Assembly: GCA_016292255.1 (NCBI GenBank)
Contig: JAEEZZ010000150.1
Span: forward strand, 1-44,008
Source: Oscillospiraceae bacterium
GTDB taxonomy: Bacteria; Bacillota; Clostridia; Oscillospirales; Oscillospiraceae
Length of the DNA: 44,008 nucleotides
Reading direction: 5' to 3'
Positions 31,132-38,955 of the stretch are shown here, in pieces. The position numbers and the translations under genes were made by a program. The notes under the pieces were generated by a model that saw nothing but the letters and a program-made list of their open reading frames with translations, did no database searches and was not told where the DNA came from. Positions within the stretch are counted from its first letter, which is position 1. Each line of letters begins with the position of its first letter.

Positions 31132-33468
31132 ATGTCCAAGAAACCGAGAATTAAGCTCCTCAAGGAGCCTGTGCCGGCCTATGATCGGGAAAAGGCCGGG
31201 CACGGCGTGCTGCGCCGCACCACCTTTATTATGATCTTCTGCGGGATCCTGCTGTTTATTCCGCTGATCTGGCAGCTGTTTCAGCTGATGATCGTCCAGC
31301 ACGACGAATTTGAGAGCGACGCCATCAGCAATCAGACCCGCTCCACCACCGTCTCTGCGGATCGGGGCGTGATCTACGACTGCAATATGAACATCCTCGC
31401 CGCCTCCAAGACCGTGGAGAACGTCTTTATCGACCCCTGGGAGATCCACAACTCCAACGAAAACGTGGATCTCATCGCCAACGGTCTGGCCTCCATCCTG
31501 GACGTGGACGCCGACTTCATCCGGGAGAAGGCCGCCATGCTGGATCGCCGCTATGAGGTCATCGCCCGGAAGCGGGAGCCTGAGGTGGCCGACGCCGTCC
31601 GGAAATTCATCAACGACAACGATCTCACCGGCATCCATCTGGAATCCGACTCCAAGCGCTACTACCCTGCCGGTACCACGGCGGCCCAGGTCATCGGCTT
31701 TACCAACGCCGAGAACCGGGGCGGCGACGGGCTGGAGGCCTACTATGATGACGTGCTCCAGGGCACGGCCGGCGCGGTCATCACCACCCGGGGCAACTAT
31801 GAGACCCAGATGCTCTACTCCTACGAGAAATACTACGAGGCCACCGACGGCAATTCCCTGGTGCTGACCATCGACTCCACGGTGCAGATGTACCTGGAGA
31901 AGAACCTCAAGGCCGCCATTGAGAAATATGACGTGCAAAACGGCGCCTTCGGCATCATCATGGACGTAAACACCGGCGCGATCCTGGCAATGGCCATCGA
32001 GGGCAGCTACGACCCCAACAACTATCTGGAGATCCTGGATCCCGCCGCGCTGAAAAAGCTGGACGAGATCGACGACGAGCTCCGGCAGCACAACACCAGC
32101 TCCACGGCCTATCAGGAGCTGATCCAGGAGTACAACAGCGCCGTGGCGGCCGCCCGGCTCAAGCAGTGGCGTAATCGCTGCGTCTCCGACGGCTACGAGC
32201 CCGGCTCCACCTTCAAGACCATCACCCTGGCCGCTGCCCTGGAGGAACAGGTGGTGAACGAAAACACCGGCTTCTACTGCTCGGGCCAGAAGGATTACGT
32301 AGACCGTGAATCCACCCTCCACTGCTGGAAGAGCGAGGGCCACGGCGCGGAGAGTCTGGCCAAGGCCCTGCAAAACTCCTGCAACATCGCCTTTGCCGAC
32401 ATCGGCATCCTGCTGGGCGGCGACAAGCTCTACGACTACATCGACGCCTTCGGTCTGCTGGAAAAGACCGGCATCGATATGTCCGGCGAAGCCATGGGCG
32501 TCTTCCACACCAAGGCAAAGCTCATGGAAAACGCACAGCTGACCACCGTGGCCTTCGGCCAGTCCGTAAAGCCCACTCCCATCCAGATGGTGCGGGCCAT
32601 TGCCGCAGTCGTCAACGGCGGCTACGTGCTCCAGCCCTACGTGGTCTCCGAGATCCTGGACGAGAACGGCAACGTGGTGGAAAAGCACGGCAAGACCGTC
32701 ATCCGCCAGGCCATCAGCGAGGACACCTCCAAGGAGATGTGCAAGCTGATCGAGTCCGTGGTCACCGACGGCACCGCCGGCAACGCCAAGCTGGCCGGCT
32801 TCCGGGTGGGCGGCAAGACCGGTACCTCCGAAAAGCTGGACGTCTACGACGAGAACGGCCAGCAGACCGACGACCGCATCGTCTCCTTCGTGGGCATCGC
32901 CCCCATGGACAATCCGCAGTACATCTGCCTGGTGGCTCTGGATACCCCCAGCCGCAAGACCGGCATCTACATCTCCGGCGGCGTGATGGCCGCCCCCGTG
33001 GTGCGCGACATCTTCGCCGACACCCTGCTCTATCTGGGCGTACAGCCCGACTACACCGGCGTGGACATGAGCACCGTCAACGTCGCCATGCCCGACGTCC
33101 GCGATCTGACCGAGGACGAGGCCTCCCGGACCCTGGCGGAGCTGAGCCTGAGCTACGTCACCGTGGGCGAGGGCGGCACCGTGACCGGGCAGATCCCCGC
33201 GCCCAACGGGATGCTCCCCGGCAATTCCAAGGTCATCCTCTACATGGGGGAGGACGTGCCCACGGACTACGTGACCGTCCCGGATCTCACGGGAATGCGG
33301 CCCGCCTCCGCCCGCGCCACCATGGAGAACTCCGGCCTGTACCTGCAGACCAAGGGCTCCAGCTGGGCCTATGCCGTGGTGACAGACCAGGATCCCGCTC
33401 CCGGAACGGACGTCCCCCGGGGCACCACAGTCACCGTGGAGCTGACCGACCAGACAGCGCTGGACTAA
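31132..33468 (+). CDS. ftsI: Division/sporulation class B penicillin-binding protein with two PASTA domains (FtsI/PBP2B/SpoVD)
   Basis: 778 aa from ATG 31132; the in-frame extension to 30919 reads through the repeats and the S23 gene and is rejected. Short cytosolic tail, membrane helix FIMIFCGILLFIPLIWQLFQLMI (about 30-52), PBP dimer domain (SADRGVIYDCNMNILAAS...), then transpeptidase with S359-x-x-K (PGSTFKT), SCN (QNSCNIAFADIG) and K562-T-G (GGKTGTSEK). Two PASTA domains occupy about 650-711 and 712-778. Cross-links septal or spore-cortex peptidoglycan with FtsW. An unusual charged insert (DEIDDELRQHNTSS...NSAVAAARLKQW) precedes the active Ser. FtsI versus SpoVD role cannot be decided. Confidence 0.93.
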   Translation: MSKKPRIKLLKEPVPAYDREKAGHGVLRRTTFIMIFCGILLFIPLIWQLFQLMIVQHDEFESDAISNQTRSTTVSADRGVIYDCNMNILAASKTVENVFIDPWEIHNSNENVDLIANGLASILDVDADFIREKAAMLDRRYEVIARKREPEVADAVRKFINDNDLTGIHLESDSKRYYPAGTTAAQVIGFTNAENRGGDGLEAYYDDVLQGTAGAVITTRGNYETQMLYSYEKYYEATDGNSLVLTIDSTVQMYLEKNLKAAIEKYDVQNGAFGIIMDVNTGAILAMAIEGSYDPNNYLEILDPAALKKLDEIDDELRQHNTSSTAYQELIQEYNSAVAAARLKQWRNRCVSDGYEPGSTFKTITLAAALEEQVVNENTGFYCSGQKDYVDRESTLHCWKSEGHGAESLAKALQNSCNIAFADIGILLGGDKLYDYIDAFGLLEKTGIDMSGEAMGVFHTKAKLMENAQLTTVAFGQSVKPTPIQMVRAIAAVVNGGYVLQPYVVSEILDENGNVVEKHGKTVIRQAISEDTSKEMCKLIESVVTDGTAGNAKLAGFRVGGKTGTSEKLDVYDENGQQTDDRIVSFVGIAPMDNPQYICLVALDTPSRKTGIYISGGVMAAPVVRDIFADTLLYLGVQPDYTGVDMSTVNVAMPDVRDLTEDEASRTLAELSLSYVTVGEGGTVTGQIPAPNGMLPGNSKVILYMGEDVPTDYVTVPDLTGMRPASARATMENSGLYLQTKGSSWAYAVVTDQDPAPGTDVPRGTTVTVELTDQTALD

Positions 33469-33472
33469 AACA

Positions 33473-33562
33473 AGTTATGATTGCCGTTGCCGGCAAGTTA
33501 TGATGCTCCTGCGGAGCAGTTATGATTCGTCTTCGACGAAGTTATGATTGCCCTGCAGGCAA
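33473..33562 (+). repeat. Left array: four AGTTATGA words alternating with variable-stem hairpins
   Basis: AGTTATGA at 33473, 33496, 33518 and 33540. The hairpins after each are TTGCCG-ttgc-CGGCAA, TGCTCC-tgc-GGAGCA, TTCGTC-ttc-GACGAA and TTGCC-ctgca-GGCAA. Each stem is different yet perfectly self-complementary. It begins 5 bp after the PBP stop codon. Confidence 0.92.
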
Positions 33563-33581
33563 GTGAGTTTGAAAGTTTTCA

Positions 33582-33610
33582 TTGTTTTTCTGTCAATCGT
33601 GTGGTAGAAT
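33582..33610 (+). promoter_or_regulatory. murE promoter between the two arrays
   Basis: TTGTTT (33582-33587), 17-nt spacer, TAGAAT (33605-33610). Transcription from about 33617 would place the whole right-hand array in a murE leader of about 225 nt. Confidence 0.65.
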
Positions 33611-33645
33611 AAAGGGAAATGCGCGGAAAGCAGTATTTCCATCAC

Positions 33646-33826
33646 TTGCGCAGCGATCATAACTTGCGAAGCAATCATAACTTGCGCAGCAATCATAACT
33701 TGCGCAGCAATCATAACTTGCGCAGCAATCATAACTTGCGCAGCAATCATAACTTGCGAAGCAATCATAACTTGCGAAGCAATCATAACTTGCGAAGCAA
33801 TCATAACTTGCGCAGCAATCATAACT
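33646..33826 (-). repeat. Right array: ten TCATAACT words (reverse of AGTTATGA) at 18-bp period
   Basis: TCATAACT at 33657 and every 18 bp to 33819 (ten copies), separated by TTGC-gca/gaa-GCAA hairpins; the first hairpin is a TTGC/GCGA variant. Loop order from left: gca, gaa, gca, gca, gca, gca, gaa, gaa, gaa, gca. Same unit as the left array but inverted. The 18-bp period keeps frames open, so a repetitive 71-codon frame at 33619-33834 is probably incidental; its ATG is too close to the only AAAGGG. Confidence 0.95.
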
Positions 33827-33842
33827 CACATTAGGTGGTACT

Positions 33843-35282
33843 ATGACACTATCAACCCTGTTAAAAGACGTTCCTATCCTTGAAAATACCGCTGATCTGA
33901 ATACGGAGATCACCGGGGTCAGCTTTGACTCCCGGAATGTGCAGGCGGGATACCTGTTTGTGGCGATTATCGGCTACGCTGCCGACGGACACAGGTTCAT
34001 CCCCATGGCCATGGAGCGGGGCGCGGCCTGCGTGCTCTGCGAGCGGAAGCCGGAGGTCGACATCCCCTACATCCGCGTCCCGGATACCCGGATCGCGCTG
34101 GCTGTGCTGGGAGCGAATTGGTTCGGCCACCCGGCGGAGAAAATGACCATTCTGGGCGTCACCGGCACCAACGGCAAGACCTCTGTGACCTACCTGCTGA
34201 AATCCGTGCTGGAGCAGACCCTGGGCGCGAAGGTGGGTCTGATCGGAACGATCCAGAACATGATCGGCGATCAGGTGATCCCCACGGAGCGCACCACCCC
34301 GGAGAGCTTTGAGCTCCAGGGGCTGTTCGCGCAGATGGCCCAGGCCGGATGCACCCATGTGGTGATGGAGGTCTCCTCCCACGCCCTGTTCCTGCACCGG
34401 GTGGACTGCATCCCCTTTGCGGTGGCGGCCTTTACCAATCTGACCGAGGATCACCTGGATTTCCACAAAACCATGGAGGCCTACCGGCAGGCCAAGGCAC
34501 TGCTCTTCCGCCGGGCCGGCTTCAGCGTCTTCAACATCGACGATGAAATGGTGGCCAAGACCGTCAACGAGGCCGCCTGCTGGAGTCTGACCCTTTCGGC
34601 CAAGGGCGGCAAGGCGGACCTCACCGCAGACGACATTGTGCTGGGCGCGGATCACGTTTCCTTTACCGGCAGCTACAAGGGACGTTCCTGGCCGGTACGC
34701 GTGGGGATCCCCGGCGGCTTCACCGTCTATAACGCCCTCACCGTGCTGGGTATGGCCATCGGCCTGGGCATTCGCCCGGAGGCGGCAGCAGAGGCCCTTG
34801 CCGGCGCCGCAGGGGTCAAGGGACGGCTGGAGGTGGTGCCCACCCCCGGGAAGGACTACACCGTTCTGATCGACTACGCCCACACCCCCGACGCGCTGGA
34901 AAACGTCCTGCGCTCCGTTCGCGGCTTCTGCAAGGGGCGGCTCATTGCCGTCTTCGGCTGCGGCGGCGACCGGGATCCCATCAAGCGGCCCATCATGGGC
35001 AAGATCGGCGTCAAGCTGTCGGATCTTGCCATCATCACCTCTGACAATCCCCGGACCGAAGCGCCGGATAAAATCATTGCCGATATTCTCAAGGGCGTCC
35101 AGGAACTGAGCAAGCCCTATCTGGTGGTGGAAAATCGCCGGGAGGCCATCGCCCGTGCCATGCGAGAGGCCCGCACCGACGACGTGATCGTCCTGTGCGG
35201 CAAGGGCCACGAGACCTACCAGATCCTGGGCACGGAAAAGACGCACCTGGATGAACGGGAAGAGGTTGCGAAGAATTTGTAA
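33843..35282 (+). CDS. murE: UDP-N-acetylmuramoyl-tripeptide synthetase (meso-DAP adding)
   Basis: 479 aa; AGGTGG 5 nt before the ATG. Mur ligase domains in order: N-terminal UDP-binding (GVSFDSRNVQAGYLFVAI), central ATPase with GVTGTNGKTSV (P-loop near residue 107) and EVSSHAL, C-terminal domain with DYAHTPDALENVL and the amino-acid selectivity motif SDNPRTEAP. DNPR indicates meso-diaminopimelate rather than lysine, in line with ddh in this window. Adds the third stem residue to UDP-MurNAc-dipeptide in the cytosol. Separated from the PBP gene by the repeat arrays and likely transcribed from its own promoter. Confidence 0.96.
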   Translation: MTLSTLLKDVPILENTADLNTEITGVSFDSRNVQAGYLFVAIIGYAADGHRFIPMAMERGAACVLCERKPEVDIPYIRVPDTRIALAVLGANWFGHPAEKMTILGVTGTNGKTSVTYLLKSVLEQTLGAKVGLIGTIQNMIGDQVIPTERTTPESFELQGLFAQMAQAGCTHVVMEVSSHALFLHRVDCIPFAVAAFTNLTEDHLDFHKTMEAYRQAKALLFRRAGFSVFNIDDEMVAKTVNEAACWSLTLSAKGGKADLTADDIVLGADHVSFTGSYKGRSWPVRVGIPGGFTVYNALTVLGMAIGLGIRPEAAAEALAGAAGVKGRLEVVPTPGKDYTVLIDYAHTPDALENVLRSVRGFCKGRLIAVFGCGGDRDPIKRPIMGKIGVKLSDLAIITSDNPRTEAPDKIIADILKGVQELSKPYLVVENRREAIARAMREARTDDVIVLCGKGHETYQILGTEKTHLDEREEVAKNL

Positions 35283-35292
35283 TCGGCAGACA

Positions 35293-35320
35293 TTTTGCAT
35301 AATGCATTATGCACTATGCA
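35293..35320. repeat. 7-nt tandem array between murE and murF
   Basis: TTTTGCA, TAATGCA, TTATGCA, CTATGCA, ending 20 bp before the murF start. Confidence 0.8.
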
Positions 35321-35339
35321 TTCCTCTGACGGAGGCATT

Positions 35340-36671
35340 ATGATCACTCTGAAACAAGCTGCCGCCTGGTGCGGCGGTACGGTATTACCGGAATATGAAA
35401 ACGTCGCCTTTTCCGGGGCCGAGAACGACTCCCGGAAGATATTGCCGGGGCAGCTCTTTGTGGCCTTGAAGGCGGCCAGGGACGGCCACGACTTCATCGG
35501 CAAGGCCATGGAGGCCGGGGCTGCGGCGGCCCTGGGGGAACGGCAGCTTCCCGGCGTGCCCATGATCGTTGCGCCGGACAGCCTCACTGCCCTGCAGCAG
35601 ATCGCCGCAGGCTGGCGCTCCACCCTCACCGGCACGCGCTTCATCGGCCTCACCGGCAGCGTGGGCAAGACCACCACCAAGGAAATGACCGCTGCAGCCT
35701 GCGCCGCCGTCTTCCGGACCCGGTGGACCCAGCAGAACTTCAACAACGAGATCGGCGTACCTCGGACGCTCCTGGATCTGGAGCCGGACACCCAGGTCGC
35801 CGTGGTGGAAATGGGGATGAACCACGCGGGAGAGCTCTCCCGCCTCACCCGTCTGGCGCGGCCGGACGTGGCGGTCATCACCAACATCGGCACCATGCAC
35901 ATTGAAAATCTCGGCTCCCGGGAGGGCATCTGCCGGGCAAAGCTGGAGATTCTGGAGGCCCTGGCCCCCGACGGCGTCGCCGTGCTCAACGGCGACGAAC
36001 CGCTGCTCCGGAAGGCCGCGCCTGCCTGCCGGACCCTGTGGTTCGGCCTGGGCCGGGAGAACGACCTGCGCGCCGAGGACGTCCGGCTGACGCCGGACAG
36101 CTCCACCTTTACCGCGGTGGGCTTTGGGCACCGGGTCCCGGTCACCCTTCCCGCACCCGGCGTGCACAACGTGGTCAACGCCCTGGCGGCCATGCTGGCC
36201 GCCCACTGCGTGGGCGTTTCCCTGGAGGCTGCGGCAAAGGCGCTGGCAGACTTCGTCAACACCGGCGACCGGCTGCGTACCTACCGGCAGGCCGGCTACA
36301 CCGTGATCGCCGACTGCTACAACGCAGGGCCGGAATCCATGCAGGCAGCCTTTACGGTACTGCAAAGCACCCCCACCGCCGGACGGAAGATCGCCGTTCT
36401 GGGCGATATGCTGGAGCTGGGCGACTTCGCCCCCGCCGCCCACCGGACTGTGGGCGAGGAGGCCGCCGCCGCAGCGGATCGGATCCTGGCCTACGGCCCC
36501 CTGTCCAGGGAGCTGGCCGCCGCCGCAGGCGAAAAGGCGCTGCACTTCGATACCCCCGAGGCGCTGTTGGAGGCCCTGCGGGCGGAGGCAAAGCCCGGGG
36601 ACGTACTGCTGTTCAAGGCCAGCCACGGGATGCACCTGGAAAAAGTCCTGGAGAACTTTTTCAAGGAATAA
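35340..36671 (+). CDS. murF: UDP-N-acetylmuramoyl-tripeptide-D-alanyl-D-alanine ligase
   Basis: 443 aa from ATG 35340 (GGAGG 5 nt upstream); an extension to 35295 would translate the heptamer array and is rejected. P-loop GLTGSVGKTTTKE near residues 102-114, NFNNEIGVP, EMGMNHAGEL, NIGTMHIENLGSREGI, and C-terminal ADCYNAGPESMQAA and LGDMLELG. Ligates D-Ala-D-Ala to complete the UDP-MurNAc-pentapeptide. Its TAA stop lies between two copies of AAGGAAT. Confidence 0.96.
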   Translation: MITLKQAAAWCGGTVLPEYENVAFSGAENDSRKILPGQLFVALKAARDGHDFIGKAMEAGAAAALGERQLPGVPMIVAPDSLTALQQIAAGWRSTLTGTRFIGLTGSVGKTTTKEMTAAACAAVFRTRWTQQNFNNEIGVPRTLLDLEPDTQVAVVEMGMNHAGELSRLTRLARPDVAVITNIGTMHIENLGSREGICRAKLEILEALAPDGVAVLNGDEPLLRKAAPACRTLWFGLGRENDLRAEDVRLTPDSSTFTAVGFGHRVPVTLPAPGVHNVVNALAAMLAAHCVGVSLEAAAKALADFVNTGDRLRTYRQAGYTVIADCYNAGPESMQAAFTVLQSTPTAGRKIAVLGDMLELGDFAPAAHRTVGEEAAAAADRILAYGPLSRELAAAAGEKALHFDTPEALLEALRAEAKPGDVLLFKASHGMHLEKVLENFFKE

Positions 36672-36697
36672 GGAATAAGTTGAGCGAACCCGTATTT

Positions 36698-36739
36698 CTT
36701 ATCACCTATTACCTGTTACTTATTACCTGTTACTTATTA
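36698..36739. repeat. 7-nt tandem array between murF and mraY
   Basis: CTTATCA, CCTATTA, CCTGTTA, CTTATTA, CCTGTTA, CTTATTA. Alternating CCTGTTA/CTTATTA pairs suggest a recent 14-bp duplication. A further pair AAGGAAT AAGGAAT (36663-36676) spans the murF stop. Confidence 0.85.
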
Positions 36740-36766
36740 CTTCGACAATCATACGGAGGAATCCCC

Positions 36767-37777
36767 ATGAAAGACGGACAGATCCTATCCACGATCCTTT
36801 TGACGCTTCCCTGCTTTGTGGTGGCGCTGGTGGCCGGGCGCTTTATCATTCCCTGGCTGCGGGCCATGAAGGCGGGACAGACGATCCGGGAGGTGGGCCC
36901 CAGCTGGCACATGAGCAAGACCGGCACCCCGGCCATGGGCGGTCTGATCTTCATTCTGGCTTCCCTGCTGGGCACCGTAGCCATGGGCTTTCTCTATTGG
37001 TCCTGGACCTCTGCGCTGGTCTTTGCCTTTGCCCTGGTCTTCGGCGCCATCGGCTTTCTGGATGACTTCTTCAAGGTCAAAAAGAAGCAGAATATGGGCC
37101 TCACCGCCCTGCAAAAGCTGCTGCTGCAGCTGGCGGCCTCTGCGCTCTACCTCTATATCCTCTACCGCAACGACCACCTGACCTCCACCCTCTGGCTTCC
37201 CTTCTCGGATCTGGCCTGGACCATCCCGATCTGGGTCTACATCCCCTTCGCAGTCTTCGTGATCGTGGGCACCGTAAACGCGGTGAACCTCACCGACGGC
37301 ATCGACGGCCTGGCCTCCGGGGTGACAATCCCGGTGATGATCTTCTTCCTGGTCACGGCCATCGCCACGGAAAAGGCGGAATTCGCCATCCTGCCCGCCG
37401 CTCTGCTGGGCGGCCTGTGCGGCTTCCTGTGCTACAACTTCCATCCGGCCAAGGTCTTCATGGGCGACACCGGCTCCCTGTTTTTGGGCGGCGCGGTCTG
37501 CGGCCTGGCCTTTGCCCTGGATATGCCCCTGATCCTGATCCTGGTGGGCCTGGTTTACATTGTGGAAACCGTGTCCGTGATCCTGCAGGTGGGCTATTTC
37601 AAGCTGACCAAGCACCTTTCCAGCGACCACCAGGGCAGACGTATTTTCAAAATGACCCCGATCCACCACCACTTTGAGATGTGCGGCTGGTCCGAGGTCA
37701 AAATCTGGATCGTCTTCGTCGGCGTCAGCGTGATCTGCTGCGTGCTCGCATATCTTGCCACTGCGCCGCTTCGATAA
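36767..37777 (+). CDS. mraY: Phospho-N-acetylmuramoyl-pentapeptide transferase
   Basis: 336 aa from ATG 36767 (ACGGAGG upstream); the long in-frame upstream extension runs through murF and the array and is rejected. About ten membrane helices. Catalytic and binding motifs: GPSWHMSKTGTPAMGGL, GFLDDFFKVKKKQNMGLTALQK (Asp-rich), VNLTDGIDGLA, FMGDTGSLFLGG and PIHHHFEMCG. Transfers phospho-MurNAc-pentapeptide to undecaprenyl phosphate, making lipid I. Followed after 23 bp by ftsW, not by murD as in most Firmicutes. Confidence 0.97.
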   Translation: MKDGQILSTILLTLPCFVVALVAGRFIIPWLRAMKAGQTIREVGPSWHMSKTGTPAMGGLIFILASLLGTVAMGFLYWSWTSALVFAFALVFGAIGFLDDFFKVKKKQNMGLTALQKLLLQLAASALYLYILYRNDHLTSTLWLPFSDLAWTIPIWVYIPFAVFVIVGTVNAVNLTDGIDGLASGVTIPVMIFFLVTAIATEKAEFAILPAALLGGLCGFLCYNFHPAKVFMGDTGSLFLGGAVCGLAFALDMPLILILVGLVYIVETVSVILQVGYFKLTKHLSSDHQGRRIFKMTPIHHHFEMCGWSEVKIWIVFVGVSVICCVLAYLATAPLR

Positions 37778-37800
37778 TCGGTAAAGGAGGGCGAAAAGCC

Positions 37801-38955
37801 TTGCTGAGTCATAACAATCCCCAGCGGCAGACGCAGCAAAACGCGACCGGTCTTTTGGATCTTCCCTTCCTGCTGCTGGTGGTGCTGCTCACCCTGGGAG
37901 GACTTCTGATGATGTTCTCCGCCAGCTACGCCAGAGCCAAATGGGACACCGACAACCCCGCCTACTACTTCGTGCGGCAGGCGGGCTTCGCCGCGGCAGG
38001 CATCATAATCATGCTGATTGTGGGCCGGCTGAACTACTTTATCTGGTACCGCATCGCCCTGCTGATCCTGGGCGGCTCCGTCTTCCTGCTGTTCCTGGTC
38101 CCCATCGCCGGCGTGGAGGTCAACGGCGCCAAGCGCTGGTTCCAGCTGGGGCCCATTCAGTTCCAGCCCTCCGAGATCGCAAAGCTGGGCATGGTCCTGG
38201 CCTTTGCCTCCATGATGGCGGTCTGGCAGGACAAAATGGAGACCTTCCACTACGGCGTACTGCCCTATGCGGTGATCATGGCAGTCATCGCGGGCCTGCT
38301 GTACCTGGAACGGCACCTTTCCGCCACCCTGATCATTCTGCTGATCGGCGCCATGATGATGCTGATCGGCGGCACGCAAAAGAAATGGCTCATTCTGGGT
38401 CTGCTGATCGGCGTGGCCTTCCTGTATCTCTACGTCAACACCAAGGGCTACGCCGGCGACCGGATCGCCGCCTGGAAGGATCCCTGGAGCGACCCGCTGG
38501 ATAACGGCTACCAGGCCATCCAGTCCCGCTATGCCATCGGCTCCGGCGGCTTTCTGGGCCTGGGTCTGGGCCGCAGCCGCCAGAAATACCTCTACCTGCC
38601 CGAGGAGCACAACGACTATATCTTCGCCATCGTCTGCGAGGAGCTGGGCTTCGTGGGGGCTGTGGGCATCCTTCTGCTCTTTGCCCTGCTGATCCTGCGG
38701 GGCTATTGGATCGCGATCCACGCCCGGGATCGTTTCAGCACCCTGGCCGCGGCCGGTCTGACCACCAAGCTGGCCCTGCAGGTGTTCTTCAACGTAGGCG
38801 TGGTCTCCGGTCTGCTGCCCCCCACCGGCATTTCCCTGCCCTTCTTCTCCTACGGCGGCACCGCCCTGCTGCTCCAGCTCTTTGAAATGGGCATCATCCT
38901 GTCCATTTCCCGCTGGTGCGTCAACAACGATTCCCTGGGAGGGAAGAAAGCATGA
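37801..38955 (+). CDS. ftsW: Lipid II polymerase FtsW/SpoVE (SEDS family)
   Basis: 384 aa from TTG 37801, 8-9 nt after AAAGGAGGG; the extension to 37681 overlaps mraY. About ten membrane helices. SEDS hallmarks: MMFSASYARA, NGAKRWFQLGPIQFQPSEIAKLG, LYLPEEHNDYIFAIVCEELGFVG and TGISLPFFSYGGTALL. Works with the class B PBP as septal or spore-cortex glycan polymerase; FtsW and SpoVE cannot be told apart here. Its TGA overlaps the murG ATG (ATGA). Confidence 0.94.
   Translation: MLSHNNPQRQTQQNATGLLDLPFLLLVVLLTLGGLLMMFSASYARAKWDTDNPAYYFVRQAGFAAAGIIIMLIVGRLNYFIWYRIALLILGGSVFLLFLVPIAGVEVNGAKRWFQLGPIQFQPSEIAKLGMVLAFASMMAVWQDKMETFHYGVLPYAVIMAVIAGLLYLERHLSATLIILLIGAMMMLIGGTQKKWLILGLLIGVAFLYLYVNTKGYAGDRIAAWKDPWSDPLDNGYQAIQSRYAIGSGGFLGLGLGRSRQKYLYLPEEHNDYIFAIVCEELGFVGAVGILLLFALLILRGYWIAIHARDRFSTLAAAGLTTKLALQVFFNVGVVSGLLPPTGISLPFFSYGGTALLLQLFEMGIILSISRWCVNNDSLGGKKA

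Noticed and set aside
33646-33826. CRISPR array
   Set aside because: Regular repeat-spacer look, but the repeat is only 8 nt, the spacers are near-identical palindromes rather than unique sequences, the period is 18 bp, and no cas genes are present.
33619-33834. 71-codon repetitive protein (six-residue repeats) upstream of murE
   Set aside because: The frame stays open only because the 18-bp unit is a multiple of three. There is no properly spaced ribosome site, and the opposite strand has similar repetitive frames.
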